Source: a virus
Reading direction: 5' to 3' (one strand)
IMG/VR virus record: IMGVR_UViG_3300032291_003299
Location: 1 to 25,931 of that record
DNA: 25,931 nucleotides
Below the pieces are notes generated by a model. The model was given only the letters and a program-made list of their open reading frames with translations, had not been told where the DNA came from and ran no database searches. A program made the translations under genes and the position numbers. Shown here one piece after another: positions 17,166-23,107 of the stretch; position 1 is the stretch's first letter, and every line of letters begins with the position of its first letter.

Positions 17166-19100
17166 CTAAGCCGAGATATCCACAAGCTCGCAATTTCCAT
17201 CTGAGCTACATGCAAGCGTGGCATTGGTAGAGGTACCGTCTTCTGTCTCGTAGAAAGATAAATCTTCCCAGCGAATGTCTTTAGGCATCTTTGCAACAAG
17301 TGCCTCATATTCTTCCTTAGCTACTTCTTGGTAAGGAGCTTGCTTGTAAGAGTGATCTGAATGTGGCAGGAAGGAAATTCCAGACACCTCGTCAAAGTGC
17401 TTATACACCCAAGCGCCTACCTCCATCCATTCATCTTCTTTTACTGAAACTGTAATTGAAGGCTTATGCTCGCACCAAGCACGTTGGTAAACTAGCCAAA
17501 TGTTTAGGTGTTCAATAGCTGTTAAATCATTTCTAACAATTGCACCTTCTGGAGCTTTTACTGGAAATGAAAATACGTATGTATCGTTTGGTTTCATTAC
17601 ATCATCTTCTACTGGAATTCCGACTTCCTTTAAAAATGTAGAGATTGGATCTCCTTTTGAACCACGAACTGTACGAATATAATATGGAGAATGCCAAGCA
17701 TGCATTCCTGAAGACACCCCGACCAATTGAGATACTGTTCCTGATGGCTTTACACATGTAATGGCTGCAGACTCTGGAATCCCAATTTTCCCAGCCTCAT
17801 CTTTATTTACTTCTCTTGCTTTTTCTCTAAGTGTCATCAAAAATGCCTCTAAAGAAACTAAGTCATCTTTACCTGACATAAATTTGTGCCCAAACTGACC
17901 AGTTAATGAAACACCAAGTAGTCGCTCTTCTTCTGTATTATCTTTCCAGATTTTGCGAAGATACTTAAAGTCAGTAAGTGTAGACTGCCAAGTTCCGAGG
18001 ATTGTTGCAAGTTCTACTTTACGCTGAATATCTTTCTTTGTATCTTTTTCACGTAGTACGACTTCTGAAAGGTTACAAAACTGATAAGGACGTAGGATAA
18101 TCTCTGAGCAAGGGTTAGTTCCATAGTGTATATCTGGATCTCTTCTTCCATACTTAGCTGCTTGGGCCTGAGCTGCGGCCACATTGTATATACCTCGTTC
18201 TCCTGACTTTGAGTCATAAAGAGATTTCCATTCTGCAATAAATTGCTCCATGTCTGGCTTGCGTGAATACGCAACAGAGTTATTAGACAAAGCACGTTGT
18301 GGACTTGCTTCCCACCAGTTACCTGATTTAGCCTGTGCCATTTCAATATCATTAATATTTGAAAGAGAAATCATTGCTGAGCGGCGAACTCCACCAACTA
18401 CAACAACTTCGCCAATCTTGCACATAATATCGTGGCATTCAATTGGCTTTAGATTTCTTCCTGTAGCGTTCTTAAACTTTGCAATTGTAAAATCAAATAA
18501 GTTAACAAGTGGTTGTGGTCCTGATGAACGTCCGCCCATTGTCTTAAGTCTTGCGCCTGCGGGACGAACTTTAGTAACATCTATTGCTGGAATTTGTCCA
18601 GACCAAAGCAGTGCTAGCAATTCACGGTATGCCTTTGCCCAACCTTGCTTTGAGTCTTCTACTGTAATTACTGTAGTTGACTTCTCTAATGATTCTGGGA
18701 CGGGAGGAAGCTTATTAATGTACTTATACTCAACGGAGAATCCTACGCCTGTACCACACATAAGAATATACATCGTTTCATCAAATGAACGTGGGGAATC
18801 AACTGGTAAGAATGCACAGTTATATCCTGCAACATTATCTCTTTCTAATGCTGCTCCTGAAGTCATAACAGAGCGCATTGATGGCATGACGTTTCTTTCA
18901 AATACACCATTTTTTAATTCCGCAACAAGCTTCTCATCTGGAATATAATTATGATTTGTTTTTAGAGCATTTAACATAAAGTCAAAATATCTATCTACTG
19001 TCTCACCCCACGTTTCACGACGGTTCTCTTCTGGAATCCATCTAGCGTAACGTGATAACGCAATAAAATTTTCGTATGGGTTTGCAATAGTCTTAGACAT
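17166..19100 (-). CDS. Adenosylcobalamin-dependent (class II) ribonucleoside-triphosphate reductase (644 aa)
   Basis: The enzyme reduces ribonucleoside triphosphates to dNTPs in the cytoplasm, using coenzyme B12 to make the thiyl radical. Catalytic residues can be placed against the Lactobacillus leichmannii enzyme: Cys331 in NPCSE (radical Cys, with Asn329 and Glu333), Cys342 eleven residues later (redox Cys, the same spacing as C408/C419), and Cys95 in AGYNCAFLP (its redox partner). The C-terminal pair Cys631/Cys637 would re-reduce the site through thioredoxin. CGTGVGFS (115-122) and KPSGTVSQLVG (451-461) are further class II motifs. The chain is shorter than the ~740-residue bacterial enzyme, with about 50 residues fewer between Cys95 and Cys331. 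As a phage-borne enzyme it would boost dNTP supply during replication. It lies between the holin-like and glycosyltransferase genes. Confidence 0.95.
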   Translation of the reverse strand: MSKTIANPYENFIALSRYARWIPEENRRETWGETVDRYFDFMLNALKTNHNYIPDEKLVAELKNGVFERNVMPSMRSVMTSGAALERDNVAGYNCAFLPVDSPRSFDETMYILMCGTGVGFSVEYKYINKLPPVPESLEKSTTVITVEDSKQGWAKAYRELLALLWSGQIPAIDVTKVRPAGARLKTMGGRSSGPQPLVNLFDFTIAKFKNATGRNLKPIECHDIMCKIGEVVVVGGVRRSAMISLSNINDIEMAQAKSGNWWEASPQRALSNNSVAYSRKPDMEQFIAEWKSLYDSKSGERGIYNVAAAQAQAAKYGRRDPDIHYGTNPCSEIILRPYQFCNLSEVVLREKDTKKDIQRKVELATILGTWQSTLTDFKYLRKIWKDNTEEERLLGVSLTGQFGHKFMSGKDDLVSLEAFLMTLREKAREVNKDEAGKIGIPESAAITCVKPSGTVSQLVGVSSGMHAWHSPYYIRTVRGSKGDPISTFLKEVGIPVEDDVMKPNDTYVFSFPVKAPEGAIVRNDLTAIEHLNIWLVYQRAWCEHKPSITVSVKEDEWMEVGAWVYKHFDEVSGISFLPHSDHSYKQAPYQEVAKEEYEALVAKMPKDIRWEDLSFYETEDGTSTNATLACSSDGNCELVDISA

Positions 19101-19183
19101 TTATAATACCTGTTTTCTCCGCCTAGCGGTTAAATTTAGTGTGAAGATCCTATTCTACCAAAGAACGTTTAAAAGGGGAAGGG
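19101..19183 (-). promoter_or_regulatory. Leader of the reductase gene with extended -10 TGGTAGAAT
   Basis: On the minus strand TGGTAGAAT at 19152-19160 is identical to the element before the holin-like gene and gives a TGn-TAnnnT extended -10. The predicted start near 19145 leaves a ~45-nt leader containing CGCTAGGCGG and a weak AGG ribosome binding site about 9-11 nt before the ATG. The leader is too short for a B12 riboswitch. No good -35 is seen. Confidence 0.4.
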
Positions 19184-20188
19184 CTAAGAAAACTTTTCTA
19201 CTAAATGTGCAAAAGCTTTCTTGGTCAACTGATCCCAATTGTAATCTTCATGTATTTTAGTTGACTGAGCAAAATAATATCCAGAGTAAGCTTTGTAATT
19301 GTATGTCACATCTAACATTAATTCTTCTAAATGTTTTTTATCTGGCTTAAACATTTTTCCAATGTGTCCGTCAGAAATAAAGTTTGGCATAGTCTCATCT
19401 GTAAGTTTAGATTTTAATTTAAGCGGTCCCATATAGTCCACATAGTGAGACCAATCATATGTTGATATTACTGGCATGCCTGTTGCTAAACCTTGCAATG
19501 GAATAAAGCCAAACCCTTCACCCCATGTTGGATAAACTAAGACATGATGGTCATGATAAAGTTTAACAAGATCTTCTTCGCTAAGTTCATCTGTAATCAA
19601 ATCTATATTCTTATAAAGTTCGTGGGGAAGACCAATAATACTTTCTTCATTATCATATACTCTAACAGTGCTAAATTTATGAGCCTTAATAGTTAAATGA
19701 TAATCAGGGTTATTCCCAAATAGCTTTATAAATGTGTCTACTACTAGTTGCCCGTCTTTTCTTGGAGAAGGTTCCCCTATGTGCAAAAATTTCATTGACT
19801 GGCCATCTTGAACAAATCTTTTCTTTGGCTTCCAGGTGCTTTCAATGCCATGTGGATAAACATATATTGGTTTAGTTATTCCATTGTCTTTAAATACTTG
19901 AGCACACCAATCTGATGTTGTCCATACTTCATCGCAAGCATTAAACCGTTCAACCCATTCAGGCTTCATCTCTGTTGATTCCCAAGGAGTATAAGAAATT
20001 TGATATTGATTTCTATGTAATTTAAAATGTTGAGGCTGTGTAAAACTTAATTGAATATCAGCTTTGGGATCAGCAAAAGTTACATGATGACCTAGATTAT
20101 TTAAAGTTTTGACTATATTTTTTCCTGCATAGCCGTAACCAACTGCGGGATTAAGCCCCGACTGAATAGTATAATAAGATATATTCAT
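19184..20188 (-). CDS. GT-B fold glycosyltransferase, GT4-like (334 aa)
   Basis: The protein has the two-domain layout of GT-B enzymes. The N-terminal acceptor half starts MNISYYTIQSGLNPAVGYGY and carries TPWEST (67-72), and the C-terminal nucleotide-sugar half has the FLHIGEPSPRKDG loop (134-146) and GEGFGFIPLQGLATGMPVI (223-241). The last motif is the donor-binding E-x7-E element, but its second Glu is Gln (Glu224 then Gln232). There is no signal peptide or membrane anchor. In phages such enzymes glucosylate DNA or modify virion glycans or host surface polysaccharide. The target cannot be told from sequence. It is divergent from the lysozyme-like gene and would be the first gene of the leftward transcription unit. 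A purine-rich AGAAAGAAAA precedes the ATG. Confidence 0.85.
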   Translation of the reverse strand: MNISYYTIQSGLNPAVGYGYAGKNIVKTLNNLGHHVTFADPKADIQLSFTQPQHFKLHRNQYQISYTPWESTEMKPEWVERFNACDEVWTTSDWCAQVFKDNGITKPIYVYPHGIESTWKPKKRFVQDGQSMKFLHIGEPSPRKDGQLVVDTFIKLFGNNPDYHLTIKAHKFSTVRVYDNEESIIGLPHELYKNIDLITDELSEEDLVKLYHDHHVLVYPTWGEGFGFIPLQGLATGMPVISTYDWSHYVDYMGPLKLKSKLTDETMPNFISDGHIGKMFKPDKKHLEELMLDVTYNYKAYSGYYFAQSTKIHEDYNWDQLTKKAFAHLVEKFS

Positions 20189-20210
20189 GTTTTCTTTCTA
20201 GTTGACTGGC

Positions 20211-20240
20211 TTGACAGGCTTATCCTATCAATGTTATGAT
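20211..20240 (+). promoter_or_regulatory. Sigma70-type promoter for the lysozyme-like operon
   Basis: A perfect TTGACA (20211-20216) and TATGAT (20235-20240) are separated by 18 nt, oriented rightward in the 85-nt gap between the divergent glycosyltransferase and lysozyme-like starts. The predicted start near 20247 leaves about 27 nt of leader with GGAGG at 20261-20265. Confidence 0.7.
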
Positions 20241-20273
20241 TGTAGTTCGTTATCTCTAGAGGAGGAAATGCCA

Positions 20274-20825
20274 ATGGAGAAAATAAAACAACAGGTAAGT
20301 GATTTGGCTCACAACATAGTTACAATAGTAATGATAACATTATTTTTGTTTCCTGTACAGCCAGCAAGTGCCTTAACAGTAAAACCTTTAGTGAAAACTG
20401 AAGCCCAACTAAAGCAAGAAGTCTTAGATAGTTTTAGTAAAGAGATTTACAAGCCATCTGAGATGCTTACAGACGAAGAACTAGTTTTACTACTCAAGAC
20501 TGTAGGATTCGAAGGATCAGGCCTTAAGAAAGCCTGGTCAATAGCAAAGCGTGAATCTAATGGAAGACCGCTTGCATATAACGGGGATAAGAAAACTGGA
20601 GATAATTCCTATGGAATATTCCAGATAAACATGATCGGAAATCTTGGTCCTACAAGACTAGAGAAATTCGACCTAAAGAGTAACAGAGAGTTATTCGACC
20701 CAGTAACTAACGCAGAGATAACGTACTACATGACTGATGGCGGCTCAGATTGGTCAAGCTGGAAGGGTATGACCCCGAAGGCCAAGGAATGGCTTTTGCA
20801 ATTCCCAACTGATGCAAAGAAGTAG
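20274..20825 (+). CDS. Secreted lysozyme/transglycosylase-like protein (183 aa)
   Basis: The start is placed at the ATG of MEKIKQQVSDLAH (20274) because GGAGG (20261-20265) is 8 nt upstream; an ATG at 20268 is only 2 nt from it, and a longer reading frame from 20202 would run through the promoter. Residues 15-27 are a hydrophobic core and PVQPASA (27-33) ends in an A-x-A signal-peptidase I site, so the protein should be exported by Sec. The mature part has KRESNGRPLAYN (92-103) with Glu94 as candidate catalytic acid, followed by SYGIFQIN (112-119), the order seen in lysozyme-like transglycosylase domains. It would cut peptidoglycan at entry or lysis. Signal-peptide export makes it less dependent on a holin. 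A host-like resuscitation or remodelling role is an alternative. Confidence 0.82.
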   Translation: MEKIKQQVSDLAHNIVTIVMITLFLFPVQPASALTVKPLVKTEAQLKQEVLDSFSKEIYKPSEMLTDEELVLLLKTVGFEGSGLKKAWSIAKRESNGRPLAYNGDKKTGDNSYGIFQINMIGNLGPTRLEKFDLKSNRELFDPVTNAEITYYMTDGGSDWSSWKGMTPKAKEWLLQFPTDAKK

Positions 20826-20831
20826 GAAGTA

Positions 20832-21041
20832 ATGCAGATACAATATGTATCTAAGTACATAGCCTTATCGAAAGAGGGCCTTTTTCCAGAGCTTGAATGC
20901 CCAATGGATCAAGGTCCTCTTTTGCCTAACCTGGACTTAGAGGATCAAATATTTATATATTGCCTGGCTTGCGACTACAAGAAAGTCCTTGGATCAAAAG
21001 ATTATAATGATATCGTGAAGGCGGTAAAAAATGCTGGATGA
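20832..21041 (+). CDS. Small zinc-ribbon-like protein (69 aa)
   Basis: The protein starts MQIQYVSKYIALSKEGLFPE and has a CPMD knuckle (Cys23) and a CLAC knuckle (Cys44, Cys47) followed by DYKK, so it may hold one metal ion or a disulphide. Small proteins of this pattern (CPMDxG...YCLxCDYK) occur in aquatic phages next to structural or lysis genes (pattern memory). It follows the lysozyme-like stop by 6 nt with AGGA 4 nt before the ATG, in the same operon. Function unknown. Confidence 0.74.
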   Translation: MQIQYVSKYIALSKEGLFPELECPMDQGPLLPNLDLEDQIFIYCLACDYKKVLGSKDYNDIVKAVKNAG

Positions 21042-21234
21042 ATGTAAAAATGGGCAATGCGCCTGCGAGCAAGAAGAAAACTACTTTCATGTTAAAGTGA
21101 TTCCGCAAAATAGTGCAAAATTAAGTGCGGCGGGAGAAGAAAACTTTTCTTCATATGAATTTCAATCAAAACCTATTATAGATAAAGACTCTATGGGCAG
21201 AGAAATATTCTGGAATGATTTGGGGAGACCATAA
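21031..21234 (+). CDS. Small unknown protein with Cys-rich N-terminus (67 aa)
   Basis: Cys residues sit at positions 5, 10 and 12 (DECKNGQCACEQ), and the C-terminus has SMGREIFWNDLGRP. It overlaps the previous gene by 11 nt and the next by one base (TAATG at 21234), so the three are translated as a coupled set. AAGGCGG lies 6 nt before the ATG. There is no signal peptide or membrane helix. No family is recognised. Confidence 0.68.
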   Translation: MLDECKNGQCACEQEENYFHVKVIPQNSAKLSAAGEENFSSYEFQSKPIIDKDSMGREIFWNDLGRP

Positions 21235-21437
21235 TGGAAGATAAAGAACCTCAGTCATTAGAAGATAACCTGCCTATGGTGAACTATATAATGCTTCACC
21301 GTATTTATGACATGCTGACAATTATGGCTAATAAAGCAGATCCTGAAAAGACAGCTAAGATGATTGAATATCATGAACAAGGATTTCTTCTTGGACCGTC
21401 TCCATCATTTGTCCCAACTGAAGAACCTGTCGACTAG
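21234..21437 (+). CDS. Small unknown soluble protein (67 aa)
   Basis: The protein has a helical centre (YIMLHRIYDMLTIMANKADP, residues 18-37) and a PSPSFVPTEEP tail. It starts on the A of the upstream TAATG and is the last gene of the four-gene operon from 20274. A new promoter begins six bases after its stop. The amphipathic helix could mediate oligomerisation. No family is recognised; similar helical microproteins are common in phage lysis and baseplate regions. Confidence 0.66.
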   Translation: MEDKEPQSLEDNLPMVNYIMLHRIYDMLTIMANKADPEKTAKMIEYHEQGFLLGPSPSFVPTEEPVD

Positions 21438-21442
21438 AATGC

Positions 21443-21471
21443 TTGACATATAAAATATTCCATATTACAAT
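21443..21471 (+). promoter_or_regulatory. Promoter of the predicted small RNA
   Basis: Consensus TTGACA (21443-21448), a 17-nt spacer and TACAAT (21466-21471), pointing rightward. It starts six bases after the stop codon of the last gene of the operon and has no convincing coding sequence downstream. Transcription should begin about 21478. Confidence 0.7.
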
Positions 21472-21477
21472 TATAGA

Positions 21478-21573
21478 TGTGTAGGTGACGGCAGCAATGT
21501 CTCCCTATATAATGTGTAGCAATACACTAGAAAAGCCCAATCGGATCCGCCTCTGATTGGGATTTTTTCTTTT
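21478..21573 (+). ncRNA. Predicted ~95-nt small RNA with three hairpins
   Basis: Between a strong promoter and an intrinsic terminator lies a stretch without a well-supported gene: the only open frame is a 19-codon one without a usable Shine-Dalgarno. The RNA can fold into hairpin 1 (GGUGAC 21484-21489 with GUCUCC 21499-21504, one U-U mismatch), hairpin 2 (GUGU 21514-21517 with ACAC 21524-21527) and the terminator hairpin. The loops of hairpins 1 and 2 both present AGCAAU (21493-21498 and 21518-21523). It does not fold as tRNA and I recognise no known RNA family. A role in binding a protein or an mRNA through the repeated loop is inference. Confidence 0.6.
21536..21573 (+). terminator. Intrinsic terminator
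   Basis: A 7-bp stem CCCAATC/GATTGGG (21536-21542 and 21555-21561) is followed by ATTTTTTCTTTT. It ends both the predicted small RNA and any read-through from the operon starting at 20211. Confidence 0.8.
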
Positions 21574-21779
21574 ATATATAGTATATGGACAATACGGACA
21601 TATAGTGCATATAGTGCGAAAAAAGTGCTTCGGCGAAAGAAGAGCCAATATTCACATATGCAATCATTTGAGAAGTATCCCTTATAAGCCCTCTATGAGG
21701 GTTCTAAAGCCATAACAGGGCATAATTGGTATCTCCGATACTGACAGCCCTTAAAAGGGCGGGAAATAAAAATCTTCCC
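21574..21779. other. Gene-free convergent region with an array of hairpins
   Basis: No credible gene. The left part has GGACAATACGGACA (21587-21600) and two ATATAGTGC repeats. The part at 21689-21779 holds four consecutive perfect inverted repeats: CCCTC-TAT-GAGGG (21689-21701), GTATC-TCC-GATAC (21729-21741), GCCCTT-AA-AAGGGC (21747-21760) and GGGAA-N9-TTCCC (21761-21779). They lie directly behind the stop of the minus-strand operon. Because they are inverted repeats they could act on either strand. Confidence 0.6.
21618..21645 (-). terminator. Possible terminator of the minus-strand small-gene operon
   Basis: Read leftward, GCTCTTC...GAAGC (21627-21645) forms a bulged hairpin followed by ACTTTTTTCGC (six T). 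It would terminate transcripts coming from 22527 and beyond after they pass the hairpin array. The stem is imperfect, so this is tentative. Confidence 0.35.
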
Positions 21780-21860
21780 TTATATAGCCAGAATAACCAA
21801 TGAATAATACATAGCCAAGATAGCTAGTGTAGACCAGATGAATATCTTAGAACTGTTCAT
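21780..21860 (-). CDS. Membrane microprotein (26 aa)
   Basis: The frame encodes MNSSKIFIWSTLAILAMYYSL and five more residues, almost all of it one hydrophobic helix. Its ATG lies inside the end of the upstream 47-residue gene (14-nt overlap, different frame), so translation would be coupled. There is no clear Shine-Dalgarno of its own. It resembles the small single-span proteins common in phage host-takeover regions. Function unknown. Confidence 0.45.
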   Translation of the reverse strand: MNSSKIFIWSTLAILAMYYSLVILAI

Positions 21861-21990
21861 TGTCTATATCTTCTGTAAGGTCAAAATCAAAGATTTCTTC
21901 CTGTCCCGCCCAATTTAAAAATCTAGACAACATAACTCCTGAAAGGATTGCTGTCGCAATTAAAGTAATTAAAGCCCAGATCTTCTTCAT
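21847..21990 (-). CDS. Small membrane or exported protein (47 aa)
   Basis: After MKK there is a hydrophobic helix (IWALITLIATAILSGVML) and then a strongly acidic tail (QEEIFDFDLTEDIDNEQF). This could be a single-span membrane protein with an acidic cytoplasmic or external tail, or a signal anchor. Its ATG overlaps the upstream stop as ATGA. Function unknown; coupling to the neighbouring 26-residue membrane protein suggests they could act together. Confidence 0.6.
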   Translation of the reverse strand: MKKIWALITLIATAILSGVMLSRFLNWAGQEEIFDFDLTEDIDNEQF

Positions 21991-22112
21991 TTGCTATTTT
22001 CCATGATCTGAACATATTCCATGCCATGTGCCATGCAGTAACCAATAGATGAATCATCTTTTCTGGTTACTAACACTGGCAAGCTGCATGTTGGTGTATA
22101 ACATTTATTCAT
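21987..22112 (-). CDS. Small Cys/His metal-binding-like protein (41 aa), apparently leaderless
   Basis: Cys4 and Cys9 (MNKCYTPTCSLP) and Cys26/His29 (YCMAH) give a C-x4-C...C-x2-H set consistent with one zinc site. Position 22112 is the ATG, and a TGGTATACT extended -10 ends six bases upstream, so the mRNA probably starts at or next to the ATG, as in leaderless actinobacterial genes. The VTRKDD stretch matches VTRDGR of the neighbouring 36-residue protein, so the two share a finger fold. The stop overlaps the next ATG (ATGA). Function unknown. Confidence 0.62.
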   Translation of the reverse strand: MNKCYTPTCSLPVLVTRKDDSSIGYCMAHGMEYVQIMENSK

Positions 22113-22118
22113 AATATT

Positions 22119-22127
22119 AGTATACCA
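22119..22127 (-). promoter_or_regulatory. Extended -10 promoter for a leaderless gene
   Basis: The minus strand reads TGGTATACT and then six bases to the ATG at 22112. A TTGCAG hexamer lies 16 nt upstream of TATACT. The distance from -10 to ATG leaves no room for a ribosome binding site. Confidence 0.55.
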
Positions 22128-22132
22128 TAATT

Positions 22133-22243
22133 CTAGTCAACTGCAATATTATGTGCATGATCATCACAATAATATATTTTTCTACCATCTCTGGTTACTT
22201 TAGATGTATATGAGAGCTTATCGCAATATGTACAGAATTTCAT
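22133..22243 (-). CDS. Small zinc-finger-like protein (36 aa)
   Basis: The sequence MKFCTYCDKLSYTSKV, then RKIYYCDDHAHNI, gives Cys4/Cys7 and Cys26/His29, the spacing of a compact treble-clef or zinc-ribbon finger. The ATG follows the stop of the HNH-like gene by two bases (TAGAAATG) and relies on GCGGGAT as a weak Shine-Dalgarno. It is probably a DNA- or protein-binding microprotein. It is related in pattern to the 41-residue protein downstream. Confidence 0.62.
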   Translation of the reverse strand: MKFCTYCDKLSYTSKVTRDGRKIYYCDDHAHNIAVD

Positions 22244-22245
22244 TT

Positions 22246-22527
22246 CTATCCCGCTTTCTTTATTTTTCTTAAATATGTTCTTGCTCTATGGCAATTAGAA
22301 CATACTACTTCACATTTGGCTATTTCTGCATCTATTCGTTTCTTAGATAACGTATTGATTAGTTCCGCCACATTTGCATGCTTGGTGCCACGGACATGAT
22401 CAAAGTCCATCATATAATACGGATAGGATACTTTACAATCCATGCAAGGATTCTTTTCTTTTATGTCTTTTAAATAACGTGCCAGATATTCTTTTTGTTT
22501 CTTAACTGATATCTTCTCTGGAGACAT
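22246..22527 (-). CDS. HNH endonuclease-like protein (93 aa), apparently leaderless
   Basis: The start is placed at ATG 22525-22527 (MSPEKISVKKQKEY), six bases after a TATAAT box, instead of an in-frame ATG six codons earlier that would overlap the -10. Cys28/Cys31 (NPCMDC) and Cys76/Cys79 (VCSNCHR) form the structural zinc site. DFDH (41-44) supplies the catalytic His, and the second His of the fold is in CHRART (80). This is the short free-standing HNH type found in phages as homing, packaging-related or host-degrading nuclease. The lysine-rich N-terminus should bind DNA. Which of these roles applies is not visible. Confidence 0.8.
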   Translation of the reverse strand: MSPEKISVKKQKEYLARYLKDIKEKNPCMDCKVSYPYYMMDFDHVRGTKHANVAELINTLSKKRIDAEIAKCEVVCSNCHRARTYLRKIKKAG

Positions 22528-22533
22528 AAGACA

Positions 22534-22561
22534 ATTATATAACACTGTAATTATCAGTCAA
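22534..22561 (-). promoter_or_regulatory. Sigma70-type promoter of the HNH-like gene
   Basis: Minus strand TTGACT (22556-22561), a 16-nt spacer and TATAAT (22534-22539). The start codon is six bases beyond the -10, so the transcript would be leaderless. Confidence 0.65.
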
Positions 22562-22597
22562 CTAGGATTTAAGATTTAACATAATGTTAATAAAATT

Positions 22598-22810
22598 TTA
22601 TTTTTGAAATATCGGACAATCAACATGCATTACTAATTTGTGATCGACATGCCATAAAATCTGTGCATCTTTTGCAATCCACTCTTTGCATGCTGCACAC
22701 TTTACTGGGTATATAGCTTTTAAAGGTTTCCAGTCTTGATAAAAATTATCTTTATTAGCTTTAGCTACATGTGCCTTACGGTTTGTAGTCTCGTGTTTAA
22801 ATCTTGCCAT
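22598..22810 (-). CDS. Small Cys/His-rich protein (70 aa)
   Basis: The start chosen is ATG 22808-22810 (MARFKHETTNRKAHVAK); an open frame continues upstream but lacks a ribosome binding site and runs through a hairpin and a T tract. Cys38/Cys41 (KCAACKEW), His54/His57 (WHVDH), His62 and Cys65 (HVDC) form a likely zinc site of treble-clef or LIM-like spacing. The N-terminal third is basic and may bind nucleic acid. GGCGGG directly before the ATG is too close to serve as a normal Shine-Dalgarno. It could be a nuclease relative or a transcription modulator. Confidence 0.66.
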   Translation of the reverse strand: MARFKHETTNRKAHVAKANKDNFYQDWKPLKAIYPVKCAACKEWIAKDAQILWHVDHKLVMHVDCPIFQK

Positions 22811-22835
22811 CCCGCCAAACTTTCTATCCGCCTCA

Positions 22836-22851
22836 ACTGCCTGAAGGCAGT
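22836..22851 (-). promoter_or_regulatory. Perfect hairpin in the leader of the 70-residue protein
   Basis: The minus strand has ACTGCC-TTCA-GGCAGT, a 6-bp stem with a tetraloop, about 26 nt before the start codon at 22810. It may be a regulatory hairpin or mRNA stabiliser. It has no T tract, so it is not a terminator. Confidence 0.4.
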
Positions 22852-23107
22852 CAGTCCAATCAACATAAATAATCAATATAGTATTTAGGTGATAACTTCC
22901 AGAATTTAAGCATACAACCCCTATACCCCTTTTTGATAAAAAAAAGAGAACCCCGAAATGATCGGAGTATAAATCCGCCATTCATCGGTTGAACCTATAG
23001 TAGGCCATAGCTTTTATCTGAAAGATATTGTAAAATACAACTTCCGTCATCATCGCACTTGGAGTTTAACCCCTTGATATTATCTCCGAAAACTGTCCAA
23101 GGTAAAC

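Noticed and set aside
18250-18948. Plus-strand open frame of 232 codons opposite the ribonucleotide reductase
   Set aside because: The reductase on the minus strand carries all catalytic motifs in order; the plus frame shows no family signature and no ribosome binding site, so it is an antisense shadow.
19101-19183. A cobalamin riboswitch in front of the B12-dependent reductase
   Set aside because: The whole gap is 83 nt and the predicted leader about 45 nt, too short for the known riboswitch, and no B12-box-like sequence is seen.
21478-21573. A tRNA gene in place of the small RNA
   Set aside because: No acceptor stem, anticodon arm or T-arm (GTTCRANYC) could be placed; the hairpins do not form a cloverleaf.
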